Source: Candidatus Helarchaeota archaeon (GTDB lineage Archaea; Asgardarchaeota; Lokiarchaeia; Helarchaeales; JABXJV01). From it: 23,184 nucleotides of DNA. Under the pieces are notes generated by a model. The model was not told the DNA's origin. It saw nothing but the letters and a program-made list of their open reading frames with translations, and searched no databases. The stretch is from contig JABXJV010000191.1 of assembly GCA_013375355.1 (NCBI GenBank), positions 1 through 23,184 on the forward strand, in the 5' to 3' direction. A program made the translations under genes and the position numbers. Positions 1 to 7,802 of this stretch are shown here, in pieces. Within the stretch, counting starts at the first letter, position 1, and each line of letters begins with the position of its first letter.

Positions 1-1613
1 GGACTAGAATACATTTGAAGTGCATATTTTGAAAAATCTCTTATCATAAAATCAAATATCTGGTCGAGAAGATCATCGTCGATGTTGTATTTTTTCGCAT
101 TTTCAATTATTAATTGACCATAGGGAACTATTGTGAAGAGTTGTCCTCCTATATATAGAAAATGAAAGTCTCTACCTTGCTTTGGAGTGGGTGTTGCCTT
201 TTGCACAAATTCCTTATAAATTTCTATTTGTTCTTTGAATATATTCACATTAGGAAGGTCAACACTGTTATAGATGGTGTTATAATCATGGAATTGAATT
301 TTACTAAGACCCTTTGTTTCTCCTTGATTAAAAAGGAAGTCATCATTGTTAGCATCATTTCTCATGGGAATCTCCGGAAATTTTCCAGGATTTAAAAAGT
401 AGTTAAGTATAAATTTGATTATAAGAGCCATATTCACATGAACAGTACCCTCGAGTTTTGGGAGAGCTCTAATATCTCTTGCAGCCATTGAGAAATATAC
501 ATCAGTCTCAAATCCCTTTGCCGCAATGATGTCCCATAAAAGATCAATTACTTCTTCACCTTGCGTTGTTACCTTCATTTTTACGATTGGGTTATAGAGA
601 AGATACCGTCTATCTGTTGGTGAGGCACTCCTCATATAATCTGCAGCTCTTAGCGCGAAAAGTTTCATTGCTACAAGTCGACAATATGCATCCATAAAAT
701 ATTGCTGAATATGGACAAAATCTGTGACATAACTATCAAAAAGTCTACGATTGGCTGCGTGATCTAATGCTTCATAAAATGCATGTGTGCAAATTCCTAT
801 AGAGGCCCAGCCGAGATTGAATTTTCCAACATTTATAGTGTTAAGAGACGAATCCCAAGCATCTCGACCTTTTGTAAGGATATCAGATTCAGTGATGGGA
901 TAATCGTTAAGTGCAAATTCAGCAACATAATTTTGACTGTTGCAAACATTTTTTATAAGATTATATTTTTCATGTTGTGAATTGACCGCGAAATATACAT
1001 CTTGTCCATGCGTTTTATCTTCTGGATCACCAAAACCTTCCGACATTTTTCCGAATATGGATACTAGAGCTGCCTCATTGGCGTTACCAATATAATACTT
1101 ACTTCCTTTGGCCAAATAGGTACCACTTTCCTGCGGGTACAACGTCATTTCACTCGAATAAAGATCAGCACCATGTTCTTTCTCCGAAAGACCGAAAGCG
1201 AAGATTCCACCTTCTTTCAAAAGGTTTGCAGTTTTTTTCTTAACTTCTTCATTTTTTCCCATCCAAATGGGACCTAAACCTAGAATTGTTACCTGCCAAG
1301 TATACCAATATGCAAGCCCATAAAAACTAAGAATTTCATTAAATTCGCAATTTCGCCAAGTATCCCAACGAGTATCTCTATCACCCTCATCAGCATAATC
1401 TGAAGGGGTTAAAAGTGTGGAAAAGATTTTCTCCTTTTTAATAAAGTCTAGGAAGTCACGGTACCACACCCTTTCATGATCATCTTCTTTAATTTTTGCT
1501 AGACCTTTTTTCTCAAAGAATTCAATGGTTTTAAGCATAATTTCTTTAGATTTTTCATCATCCGGATATTCTCGGTTGTGTTTTTTTGGATTCAAAAGGA
1601 TAATAGGAATCAC
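1..1613 (-). CDS. acyl-CoA dehydrogenase family flavoprotein (3' end cut by window)
   Basis: The frame is open for 537 codons and runs off the left edge, so the C-terminus is missing. Around residue 140 the segment GLSEKEHGAD fits the acyl-CoA dehydrogenase signature (G-[LIVM]-S-E-x2-x-G-x-D), and a helical C-terminal part follows (CRLVAMKLFALRAADYM, then DIIAAKGFETD). Members oxidise acyl-CoA thioesters at the alpha-beta bond using FAD; the substrate here cannot be told. It is longer than the usual ~380 aa, as in the large ACAD/acyl-CoA-oxidase-like subgroup. It lies 20 nt behind the sugar kinase and is probably the third gene of that operon. The start is ambiguous: an in-frame TAG directly precedes GTG at 1613, and that GTG is itself part of a GGTGAT ribosome-site-like motif. 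Later candidates are a non-canonical ATT at 1604, TTG at 1595 and ATG at 1538. By eye the gene looks more GC-rich than its neighbours. Confidence 0.85.
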   Translation of the reverse strand, partial: MIPIILLNPKKHNREYPDDEKSKEIMLKTIEFFEKKGLAKIKEDDHERVWYRDFLDFIKKEKIFSTLLTPSDYADEGDRDTRWDTWRNCEFNEILSFYGLAYWYTWQVTILGLGPIWMGKNEEVKKKTANLLKEGGIFAFGLSEKEHGADLYSSEMTLYPQESGTYLAKGSKYYIGNANEAALVSIFGKMSEGFGDPEDKTHGQDVYFAVNSQHEKYNLIKNVCNSQNYVAEFALNDYPITESDILTKGRDAWDSSLNTINVGKFNLGWASIGICTHAFYEALDHAANRRLFDSYVTDFVHIQQYFMDAYCRLVAMKLFALRAADYMRSASPTDRRYLLYNPIVKMKVTTQGEEVIDLLWDIIAAKGFETDVYFSMAARDIRALPKLEGTVHVNMALIIKFILNYFLNPGKFPEIPMRNDANNDDFLFNQGETKGLSKIQFHDYNTIYNSVDLPNVNIFKEQIEIYKEFVQKATPTPKQGRDFHFLYIGGQLFTIVPYGQLIIENAKKYNIDDDLLDQIFDFMIRDFSKYALQMYSS

Positions 1614-1633
1614 CTACTTCTTTTCTTTATTTT

Positions 1634-3187
1634 CTAATTCCTAGAATTATTTTTAATAATTTTGAATAAATCTAAGAATGAATTTTTTAAAGAATCATAT
1701 ATCTTCTGAAATAATTTATAATATTTTTTATATATTTCATGATTTTTTGATATGGGCTCAGTTCTTTCCCCTTTAAAAATCCACTTTTTCACTACACGAA
1801 CATCTTGAAATACTCCACATCCTATTCCCGCCAGAATCGCATCACCTAATGGTGCCCCACCTGCTTTTGAAATGTAAATTTGCGGAATTCCCATGATATC
1901 ACTAACTATTTGTCGCCAAAGTTGACTTTTTGCACCGCCATTAACTGCTATAATCTCTCGAATGGAAATTCCTTGGGACACGGCAATTTCAATAATATGA
2001 TTTAATGCATATCCAGTTCCCTCTAGAATTGCTCTATACAAATGAGCCTTTGTATGATACGGTGTTATTCCCATATATACACCTCTAGCATAAACATCCC
2101 AAATCGGGGTTCGTTCACCCATAAAATAAGGTAGAAGAATTAACCCATTAGAACCGACAGGTAATTTAGAAGCTTGTTCATCTAGAATTTGATAGACTGA
2201 AAGCCCTTTCTTTTTCGCCCTTAATTGTTCAATATCACCTAACATATTTCGAAACCATTCTAGAATTCCCCCTGCAAAAATACTACCCAAAGTAAGATAT
2301 TTTCCTTTTACTACATGACTTGTATTTAATAATCGTATATCATATTTTGGGGATTTTAGCGGGATCAAAATATTTCCTGCCGTTCCATACATAGCGCACG
2401 CTTCACCCTCATCGATTACAGCAGCTCCTAAAGTTGAACAGGCAAAATCACCACCGCCCGTAACAATAGGCGTTCCCTTCTTCAACCCAGTCTTTTTTGC
2501 TGCAGCTGAATTGATTTCTCCAATAATTTCATGAGAGTAATGTAGTTCTGGAAGTAATTCAATTGGTATTTGCATTGCTTCACAAATTTCTTCTGACCAT
2601 TGTTTCTTATTGTAATCATAACATGGTGCACATAATCCCGCAACAGAATGATCCGTCACGGCTTTTTTATCAGTAAAGTTATACACAACATAATTGCTAC
2701 CTAACAAGATTTTTTTGGTTTTTTTGAATAGTTTGGGTTCATTTTTTCGAAACCATAGAAATTTTGGACCTCCGAAATATGGGTCAATTTGATTTCCACA
2801 GATATTAATGCATTTATCAATACCTATTTCTTTTCTTATCCAATTACATTCAGCTTCGCTACGTCGATCAATCCAAATTAATGCAGGTCGAATAGGCGAA
2901 GCATTCGCATCGATGGGAACACAATTGGGAGTCAACCCACTAATACTAATTCCAATAATATCTGAAGAATTAATTTTGGAACTTTTTATAACTACTTTTA
3001 TCCCCTTTATAGTTGCATTTAACCAATCATCGGGATTTTCTTCAGCCCAAGCAGGCTTTGGATAATTTATTGGATACTCTTGAGTTTCACTTGCTATTAA
3101 TCTTCCTTCATCTGTAAAGAGACATGTTTTAGTTGATGATGTGCCGATGTCAACTCCTAATAAAAAAGAACTAGAATTTAAACCCAT
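1634..3187 (-). CDS. FGGY-family carbohydrate kinase (xylulokinase-like)
   Basis: The 517-aa protein is full length for the family, with two actin-like ATPase domains. The N-terminal phosphate loop is GVDIGTSSTK (residues 11-20). The sugar-side segment PALIWIDRRSEAE is at about 101-113 and the probable catalytic base is D247 in GGGDFACS. The second domain carries GTAGN (268-272), PYFMGERTP (353-361) and the FGGY C-terminal signature starting NGGAKSQLWRQ (416-426). The family phosphorylates sugars or polyols such as xylulose, gluconate, glycerol or ribulose with ATP; xylulokinase resemblance is strongest, but the substrate is not fixed by sequence. It starts 18 nt after the zinc dehydrogenase ends, so a dehydrogenase that makes a ketose and a kinase that traps it is the natural reading. 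The ATG at 3187 has only a weak upstream TAGGTAAT motif. Confidence 0.88.
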   Translation of the reverse strand: MGLNSSSFLLGVDIGTSSTKTCLFTDEGRLIASETQEYPINYPKPAWAEENPDDWLNATIKGIKVVIKSSKINSSDIIGISISGLTPNCVPIDANASPIRPALIWIDRRSEAECNWIRKEIGIDKCINICGNQIDPYFGGPKFLWFRKNEPKLFKKTKKILLGSNYVVYNFTDKKAVTDHSVAGLCAPCYDYNKKQWSEEICEAMQIPIELLPELHYSHEIIGEINSAAAKKTGLKKGTPIVTGGGDFACSTLGAAVIDEGEACAMYGTAGNILIPLKSPKYDIRLLNTSHVVKGKYLTLGSIFAGGILEWFRNMLGDIEQLRAKKKGLSVYQILDEQASKLPVGSNGLILLPYFMGERTPIWDVYARGVYMGITPYHTKAHLYRAILEGTGYALNHIIEIAVSQGISIREIIAVNGGAKSQLWRQIVSDIMGIPQIYISKAGGAPLGDAILAGIGCGVFQDVRVVKKWIFKGERTEPISKNHEIYKKYYKLFQKIYDSLKNSFLDLFKIIKNNSRN

Positions 3188-3205
3188 GGGATATTACCTA
3201 ATAAC

Positions 3206-4315
3206 TTATAGAGCGATAACAGCTTTAATTATTTCAGTTCCATCAAGCATTTTATCTCCAGCCATTGCTTTAAATGCATCTTCTAATCGTTCTAATGGTA
3301 ATCGATGTGTTATCATTTTTTCTACGGGATATTTTCTTAATTCAAGAATTTGAAGAGCACGGATAAAATCATCAGGTAAACTGGACCATGAACCCACAAT
3401 TGTAGCCATTTTTGCGCATACATCAGTACATGGATTTATCTCAATAGAACCAGTATCGGTAAAATGCCCTAATTCACAAAATTTTCCTCCATAACGTAAA
3501 TATTGGAGGCCTTCTTTAAATGCAGATGGAATTCCTGCGCATTCAAAGACAAGGTCAACTCCTAGACCATTTTTAGTTTCATTTTTTACAATTTCTATCC
3601 GTTTCTCTGGATCTTTTACTTCGTCAATATCAATTATTAAATCAGCTCCAAATTCCTTGGCTAATTCTAGCCTCATCTTTCTTTTTCCAACCATAATTAT
3701 TTTACTAACCCCAGATTCTTTAGCAACTATCATAGTACAAAGTCCAATTGCGCCAGCTCCTTGTACAACTGCTGTATCACCAACTTTCGGCTTAACCCTT
3801 TTCATTCCACTCACGGCAATAGAAGTTGGTTCAAGCGAAACCGCAATCTCTGGAGGAATATCAGTTTTAAGAAATCCGGTATTAGGGATGTTTGTATAAA
3901 GATATTCAGAATACCCACCAGTAAATCCTGTTTCAATGGATTGATGCCCATATGCTGATGCATTTAAACATTTTGCAGGTTCTTGTAGGACGGTACATGC
4001 ATAGCAGCTTCCACAAGTAACTAGCGGGATTATTACAATACGATCTCCTTCTTTAACAGCGTTTCCTAAATTATCAAATTCAACACCCTCTCCTAGCGCA
4101 ATTATTTTCCCAACAACTTCATGTCCTAGCGGTGCTGGAAAGGTAACAACAATTCCTTCGTGCCCCTGCCACATATGAATATCAGTACCACATACACCAC
4201 ACATCTCAACTTTGATTACAAGTTTTCCAGAATCTGGAGTAGGAATTGGTAATTTTTTAATAGAAAATGTTCCTCTTTTTTTGTTTAAAACTGTCGTTCT
4301 CCCAAATTTTACCAT
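3206..4315 (-). CDS. zinc-dependent alcohol/polyol dehydrogenase (MDR superfamily)
   Basis: Medium-chain dehydrogenase/reductase of 369 aa with the start I choose. Catalytic zinc ligands are C42 (CGVCGTD), H65-E66 (GHE) and E162 (LEPTS). A structural zinc site is formed by C101, C104, C107 and C116, the last spacing one residue longer than usual. The NAD(P) Rossmann motif is GAGAIG (186-191). Relatives include sorbitol, threonine 3- and 2,3-butanediol dehydrogenases; a polyol substrate fits the sugar kinase next door, but this is inference. The frame also allows an upstream ATG at 4369. I prefer 4315 because a full GGTGATC ribosome site lies 2 nt before it, and because 4369 would lie within the inverted repeat and upstream of the predicted transcription start. 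First gene of the dehydrogenase-kinase-acyl-CoA dehydrogenase run. Confidence 0.88.
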   Translation of the reverse strand: MVKFGRTTVLNKKRGTFSIKKLPIPTPDSGKLVIKVEMCGVCGTDIHMWQGHEGIVVTFPAPLGHEVVGKIIALGEGVEFDNLGNAVKEGDRIVIIPLVTCGSCYACTVLQEPAKCLNASAYGHQSIETGFTGGYSEYLYTNIPNTGFLKTDIPPEIAVSLEPTSIAVSGMKRVKPKVGDTAVVQGAGAIGLCTMIVAKESGVSKIIMVGKRKMRLELAKEFGADLIIDIDEVKDPEKRIEIVKNETKNGLGVDLVFECAGIPSAFKEGLQYLRYGGKFCELGHFTDTGSIEINPCTDVCAKMATIVGSWSSLPDDFIRALQILELRKYPVEKMITHRLPLERLEDAFKAMAGDKMLDGTEIIKAVIAL

Positions 4316-4317
4316 TA

Positions 4318-4324
4318 GATCACC
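4318..4324 (-). promoter_or_regulatory. Shine-Dalgarno site GGTGATC
   Basis: On the minus strand GGTGATC sits 2 nt upstream of the ATG at 4315. It is complementary to the archaeal 16S 3' end (GATCACCTCC) and decides the start of the zinc dehydrogenase. Confidence 0.8.
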
Positions 4325-4339
4325 CACTTTTATTATTCT

Positions 4340-4369
4340 TTGATTAGGATAATAATTTTTCCTAATCAA
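4340..4369. promoter_or_regulatory. perfect inverted repeat, probable operator
   Basis: TTGATTAGGA (4340-4349) and TCCTAATCAA (4360-4369) are exact reverse complements separated by 10 nt, so the half-sites are 20 bp apart centre to centre, two helical turns on one DNA face. The centre (about 4354) lies 23-24 nt downstream of the minus-strand TATA box, where transcription of the dehydrogenase operon should begin. A dimeric repressor bound here would block initiation. The role is inferred; the symmetry is seen directly. Confidence 0.6.
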
Positions 4370-4373
4370 TCAA

Positions 4374-4381
4374 TATATAAA
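4374..4381 (-). promoter_or_regulatory. TATA box for the dehydrogenase operon
   Basis: The minus strand reads TTTATATA here. Transcription would start near 4350-4354, giving a leader of about 35-40 nt that carries the GGTGATC ribosome site. Assigned by sequence and spacing only. Confidence 0.5.
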
Positions 4382-4422
4382 CAAACATAAAATTTTTACA
4401 TTAAATAAATACAATTAAAGAC

Positions 4423-4430
4423 TAATTATA
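4423..4430 (+). promoter_or_regulatory. possible TATA box for cca
   Basis: TAATTATA lies about 30 nt ahead of the TTG start at 4459, implying a very short leader. The whole divergent region is A/T rich, so the assignment is weak. Confidence 0.3.
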
Positions 4431-4458
4431 ACATAACTCGCTGGAGACTTTGTAGGTA

Positions 4459-5895
4459 TTGAATATATCAGAACTTAAAAAAAAGCTTATTACCAAAATA
4501 TCACCTACTGAGTCCGAGCAATCTAATATTAAAAAAATTACAAATGAGTTTATCACCTCTTTAAAAAATCAGGCAAATAAGAAAGATTTAAATTATATTT
4601 TTATAGAATCACAAGGTTCAACTGGAAAAAAACAAACTCATCTCACTTCAGCAAGTGATATAGATATTTTTGTAGGTTTAAGGAAAGATGATTATAGGCA
4701 TATACTTAACTTAGAAAAAAGGGAAAAAAAAGAAAAAATAAATCAAATTTTTTTAGATATTATCAATAGCACATTCATTCCAGTAGCTAAAAAATTAAAA
4801 TGTGAAAAAATTAGGATTTTCTATGCTGAACACCCCTATTTAAACACAAAGAAAGGAATATATGATATAGATATTGTTGGTTGTTTTGCTTTGAGTAAAG
4901 AGGAATTACTCAAGAGCGGCCCAATTACTGCTGTTGACCGTACTCCAGTTCATACTCAAATTATTAGTGATAATTTAACTGATGACCAAAAAAATGAAGT
5001 TCGCTTACTAAAATCATTTTTTCAGGCAAATCATGCTTACGGCGATACTTGTTCTATTGGACAATTTGGTTTTACAGGATTTTCTGCCGAAGTTTTAATC
5101 CTGTATTTTGGAACTATTGAAAATACTTTTCAGAATTTTGTTTCTATCCATAATAAACCTATAGATTTTTTTAATAGAGATCCCAAAACCCTATTAAAAA
5201 ATCCTAGATTTAAAAACGATTATATAATAATCACCGACCCTACCGATAAAAAACGAAATATCGCCTCAAGTATTTCTAAAAGAGCATATGAATATATTAG
5301 TTATCAAATATCTGAGTTTCTAAAGTCACCTTCGGAAGATTTTTTTATAATTCAACCCATTCTAATGCTAACTTATGATGAAATGTCGAAAATCGGTAGT
5401 AATTATTATGTTTTAGAATTTAAGAGTGATGATACAGTGCATTATACTGAATTACGGGATAAACTATATAGCTTGGGGAAAAAATTGAAAACAATATTAG
5501 AAAAAGAGTCTAGTGGTCAAACAAAATTTGGTAAATGTACTTACACACTTCATTATGAGGATTATTATTATGGTTTGGTTTTTCATTGTTCTAAGAATAA
5601 TCTTTCAAGAACATATCAACGTAAAGGCCCACCAATAGCACTTAAAGAACATGTCGATAAATTTAAGAAAAAAAATCCAAACTTTTTTATTAAAGACGGT
5701 TTTATTTGGACTGTAGCTAATCGAGAATATGTTATTTTATCCCAATTATTCAGTGATTTTGTTAAAAAAGTGCAAATAAAAGGAATACTTTTAGTTAATC
5801 AAAGTTCTACAGGTATAAATAAAGTAGGTAAAAAGGCACTTGCAATTCTCCATAAAAAAATTCTACCATTAGAGGATAAACTTAAAAAATTATGA
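4459..5895 (+). CDS. cca: CCA-adding enzyme (class I archaeal tRNA nucleotidyltransferase)
   Basis: Adds or repairs the 3' CCA of tRNAs using CTP and ATP without a template. The nucleotidyltransferase core shows GS (53-54) followed by SDIDIFVGL, with D67 and D69 as metal ligands, and a third acidic residue at D138 in YDIDIVGCF. The archaeal-specific part follows: RTPVHTQ, then NEVRLLKSFFQANHAYG and FTGFSAEVLILYFG. At 478 aa it is slightly longer than usual. The start is TTG: an in-frame TAG at 4453-4455 excludes anything earlier, and GGAG at 4443-4446 lies 12 nt upstream. It is divergent from the dehydrogenase operon and shares its promoter region. The membrane-protein gene begins 23 nt after its stop. 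Confidence 0.93.
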   Translation: MNISELKKKLITKISPTESEQSNIKKITNEFITSLKNQANKKDLNYIFIESQGSTGKKQTHLTSASDIDIFVGLRKDDYRHILNLEKREKKEKINQIFLDIINSTFIPVAKKLKCEKIRIFYAEHPYLNTKKGIYDIDIVGCFALSKEELLKSGPITAVDRTPVHTQIISDNLTDDQKNEVRLLKSFFQANHAYGDTCSIGQFGFTGFSAEVLILYFGTIENTFQNFVSIHNKPIDFFNRDPKTLLKNPRFKNDYIIITDPTDKKRNIASSISKRAYEYISYQISEFLKSPSEDFFIIQPILMLTYDEMSKIGSNYYVLEFKSDDTVHYTELRDKLYSLGKKLKTILEKESSGQTKFGKCTYTLHYEDYYYGLVFHCSKNNLSRTYQRKGPPIALKEHVDKFKKKNPNFFIKDGFIWTVANREYVILSQLFSDFVKKVQIKGILLVNQSSTGINKVGKKALAILHKKILPLEDKLKKL

Positions 5896-5918
5896 GGATA
5901 TAAGTTAATTTAAAAAAT

Positions 5919-6482
5919 ATGGCGAAATTAATGCTAGAATGGAAGACTTTGGATTTTAAACAAAAGACAATTTTATTCTGTGGGTTAATTTTAATAGTAT
6001 TTTGTTTTATACCTTGGTGGATACATCCTAATTATTATGCTTTTTGGATACCGTTAATAGGGATATACATAGGTGCACCTTTTAACAATTTTGTTTTGGT
6101 AAATTTTTGGTTTTACATTTTTGTAGCATTAACCCTTTTTGGGGGGATATTATGCTTCTTTGAACAAAAAAATCATAAATTATCACTTTATGGAGCAATA
6201 ATTGCCACGGTTGCTTCATTTATATTTATGGTAATTTTTATTGCTGGCACTAGTGATTTAAATCGGTTTTATTTTGTAATTGATGCATTAGCTGCCGATG
6301 CTGCTGCAAAAGATAATGATGATTTAAGATTACATTATATTCTCATGAAAGCTTTAACAGAACTAGGTATGTACTCTGAAATGTTACAAGGGCATATTGT
6401 GTCTTTAAATTATGCAACACAATATTATTTAGGAAGTCTTCCTATTTTGTTTGGAGCCCTAGCAGCAATTGTAGCTTGGTAG
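5919..6482 (+). CDS. four-helix membrane protein of unknown function
   Basis: I do not recognise a family. The 187 residues show hydrophobic segments at about 16-34, 61-82, 89-110 and 170-187. A 58-residue polar stretch (about 111-168) lies between the third and fourth; it holds an Ala/Asp-rich run (DALAADAAAKDNDD) and predicted amphipathic helix. The protein ends inside the last hydrophobic segment (AAIVAW), so there is no cytoplasmic tail. No signal peptide, catalytic motif or cysteine pattern is evident. It follows cca by 23 nt and may be co-transcribed, though no functional link is evident. The ATG at 5919 begins MAKLMLEW; a second ATG lies four codons on. Confidence 0.75.
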   Translation: MAKLMLEWKTLDFKQKTILFCGLILIVFCFIPWWIHPNYYAFWIPLIGIYIGAPFNNFVLVNFWFYIFVALTLFGGILCFFEQKNHKLSLYGAIIATVASFIFMVIFIAGTSDLNRFYFVIDALAADAAAKDNDDLRLHYILMKALTELGMYSEMLQGHIVSLNYATQYYLGSLPILFGALAAIVAW

Positions 6483-6504
6483 CTATTTATTCTTATAAAC
6501 TCTC

Positions 6505-6524
6505 AAAAAAATATCATTTTTTTT
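6505..6524. terminator. bidirectional A7/T8 terminator between convergent genes
   Basis: A7 (6505-6511), TATCA, then T8 (6517-6524) separate the plus-strand membrane-protein gene from the minus-strand larA. Each strand therefore carries a T-run of at least seven just past its gene, the usual form of archaeal intrinsic termination. Confidence 0.5.
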
Positions 6525-7782
6525 AGTTTTTAACTCTTGGTAATGTCATTGTTCCATATGGCATAGACATTAAGCTTGCATTTCTTCCAACAATATTATA
6601 GGCCATCTCTAATGCGTCATCAACATTACTAGATGGCTTTAATTTATATATTTCTTTAACTTCTTTATCCGACATTTCAGAAACAAGTATTACTTTAGAA
6701 TTCAAAAGAACTTTTTCCATATAATATGCTTTATGCCCTCCTAATACAAAATTAGTTTTAATTTGTTTTTCAAGTTCCTCTAAAGTTCGATATTTTTTCG
6801 ACCATTCCGTGTATACTTCATTTCCTACCCCTTCTCTACACTCTAACAATGCTATTATTACTCCACCAGGACGAACTAAGAATTTTGAATTGTCAATAGC
6901 CTTAGAACCTTGATATAAATCAATATCCTTTGGGTAACCTCCTGCACTAAGTAAAACAATATCGGGTCTTTTTTGAGTTGTAACCCTAAACATTTTATCA
7001 TATAATTTAGTTCCTTCTAAGTGGGCTGCTTCCAGATCTCCAGCAAAAGTTTTTATCATTTTCTCTTTACTATCCTTTACAAGATTAATAATAAAATCTA
7101 CTTTTGCAAGCCTTGCTGCCTCAACCATATCCTTATGAACGGGGTTTCCTTCTAAATTCCCAGTCGCTGCTTTAGGATGAATAAGCATAGCATGATTAAA
7201 ATTTATGGTTTCATATGAAGATATTCCTGGCAATACACTTTTTCTTCCCCCTGTAAATCCTGCATAATAATGATATCCGAGTTTACCAATTGTAATAATT
7301 GCATCACTATTTGCAACAATTGAATTTATTTTGATTTCATTACCATAAGATGTTTTTCCAATATTTACTAGATCTTCGGCATGACAATCGTGGCTTTCTA
7401 TTCTAATTCTTTTTATTGTTTCTTTTCCAATTAGAAATTCTGCTTCACCAGGCATAACACAGCGATGTGTTCCACAGCCAAAAATCGCAGTAATATTTTC
7501 ATCTGGAACTTTTAAATCATTCAATTTACTCAAAATATGTGGCATTACTAAATAGGAGGGAGTTCCTCTTGTATGATCGTCTGCTAGGATTGATACCCTC
7601 ATATTTGGTTTTATAATCTTTTCTAATTTAGGACTTTTTATTGGGTTATTAATTGCTCTTTGAATTTCTAGATTCTCATCTTTAACACTTGGCAATTCAT
7701 TTGGCAATAAAGTCCCCAAGAAATTTTTCTCTAGAACTTCAGTTGTGACTATTTGATCTCCATATGCTAGTTTTAATTCCAT
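6523..7782 (-). CDS. larA: LarA-family nickel-pincer racemase/epimerase
   Basis: Lactate racemase-type enzyme, 419 aa, expected to interconvert D and L 2-hydroxyacids using a nickel pincer nucleotide bound to a lysine. The four key residues of the Lactobacillus plantarum enzyme (H108, H174, K184, H200) have counterparts at nearly the same numbers: H106 in GCGTHRC, H171 in GYHYYAGF, K181 in GGRKSVLPG and H197 in NFNHAM. Other conserved segments are HPKAATGNLEGNPVH and PGGVIIALLECREGVG. The common DxTRPTP motif reads DDHTRGTPS. Homologues differ in substrate, so lactate is not certain. None of larB, larC or larE is in the window, so the cofactor must be made from elsewhere. It is the last gene of a likely Ard1-M50-LarA operon and starts 20 nt after the protease gene. 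Confidence 0.9.
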   Translation of the reverse strand: MELKLAYGDQIVTTEVLEKNFLGTLLPNELPSVKDENLEIQRAINNPIKSPKLEKIIKPNMRVSILADDHTRGTPSYLVMPHILSKLNDLKVPDENITAIFGCGTHRCVMPGEAEFLIGKETIKRIRIESHDCHAEDLVNIGKTSYGNEIKINSIVANSDAIITIGKLGYHYYAGFTGGRKSVLPGISSYETINFNHAMLIHPKAATGNLEGNPVHKDMVEAARLAKVDFIINLVKDSKEKMIKTFAGDLEAAHLEGTKLYDKMFRVTTQKRPDIVLLSAGGYPKDIDLYQGSKAIDNSKFLVRPGGVIIALLECREGVGNEVYTEWSKKYRTLEELEKQIKTNFVLGGHKAYYMEKVLLNSKVILVSEMSDKEVKEIYKLKPSSNVDDALEMAYNIVGRNASLMSMPYGTMTLPRVKN

Positions 7783-7802
7783 TTAAATTCACACTTAAAA
7801 AA

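Noticed and set aside
162..980. Plus-strand ORFs at 162-395 and 783-980
   Set aside because: They lie antisense to the acyl-CoA dehydrogenase, whose frame is open throughout and carries the family signature; the plus-strand peptides show no domain pattern.
4316..4369. Upstream extension of the zinc dehydrogenase (start at 4369)
   Set aside because: The segment contains the inverted repeat and the full GGTGATC site, and it lies upstream of the predicted transcription start, so it is most likely untranslated.
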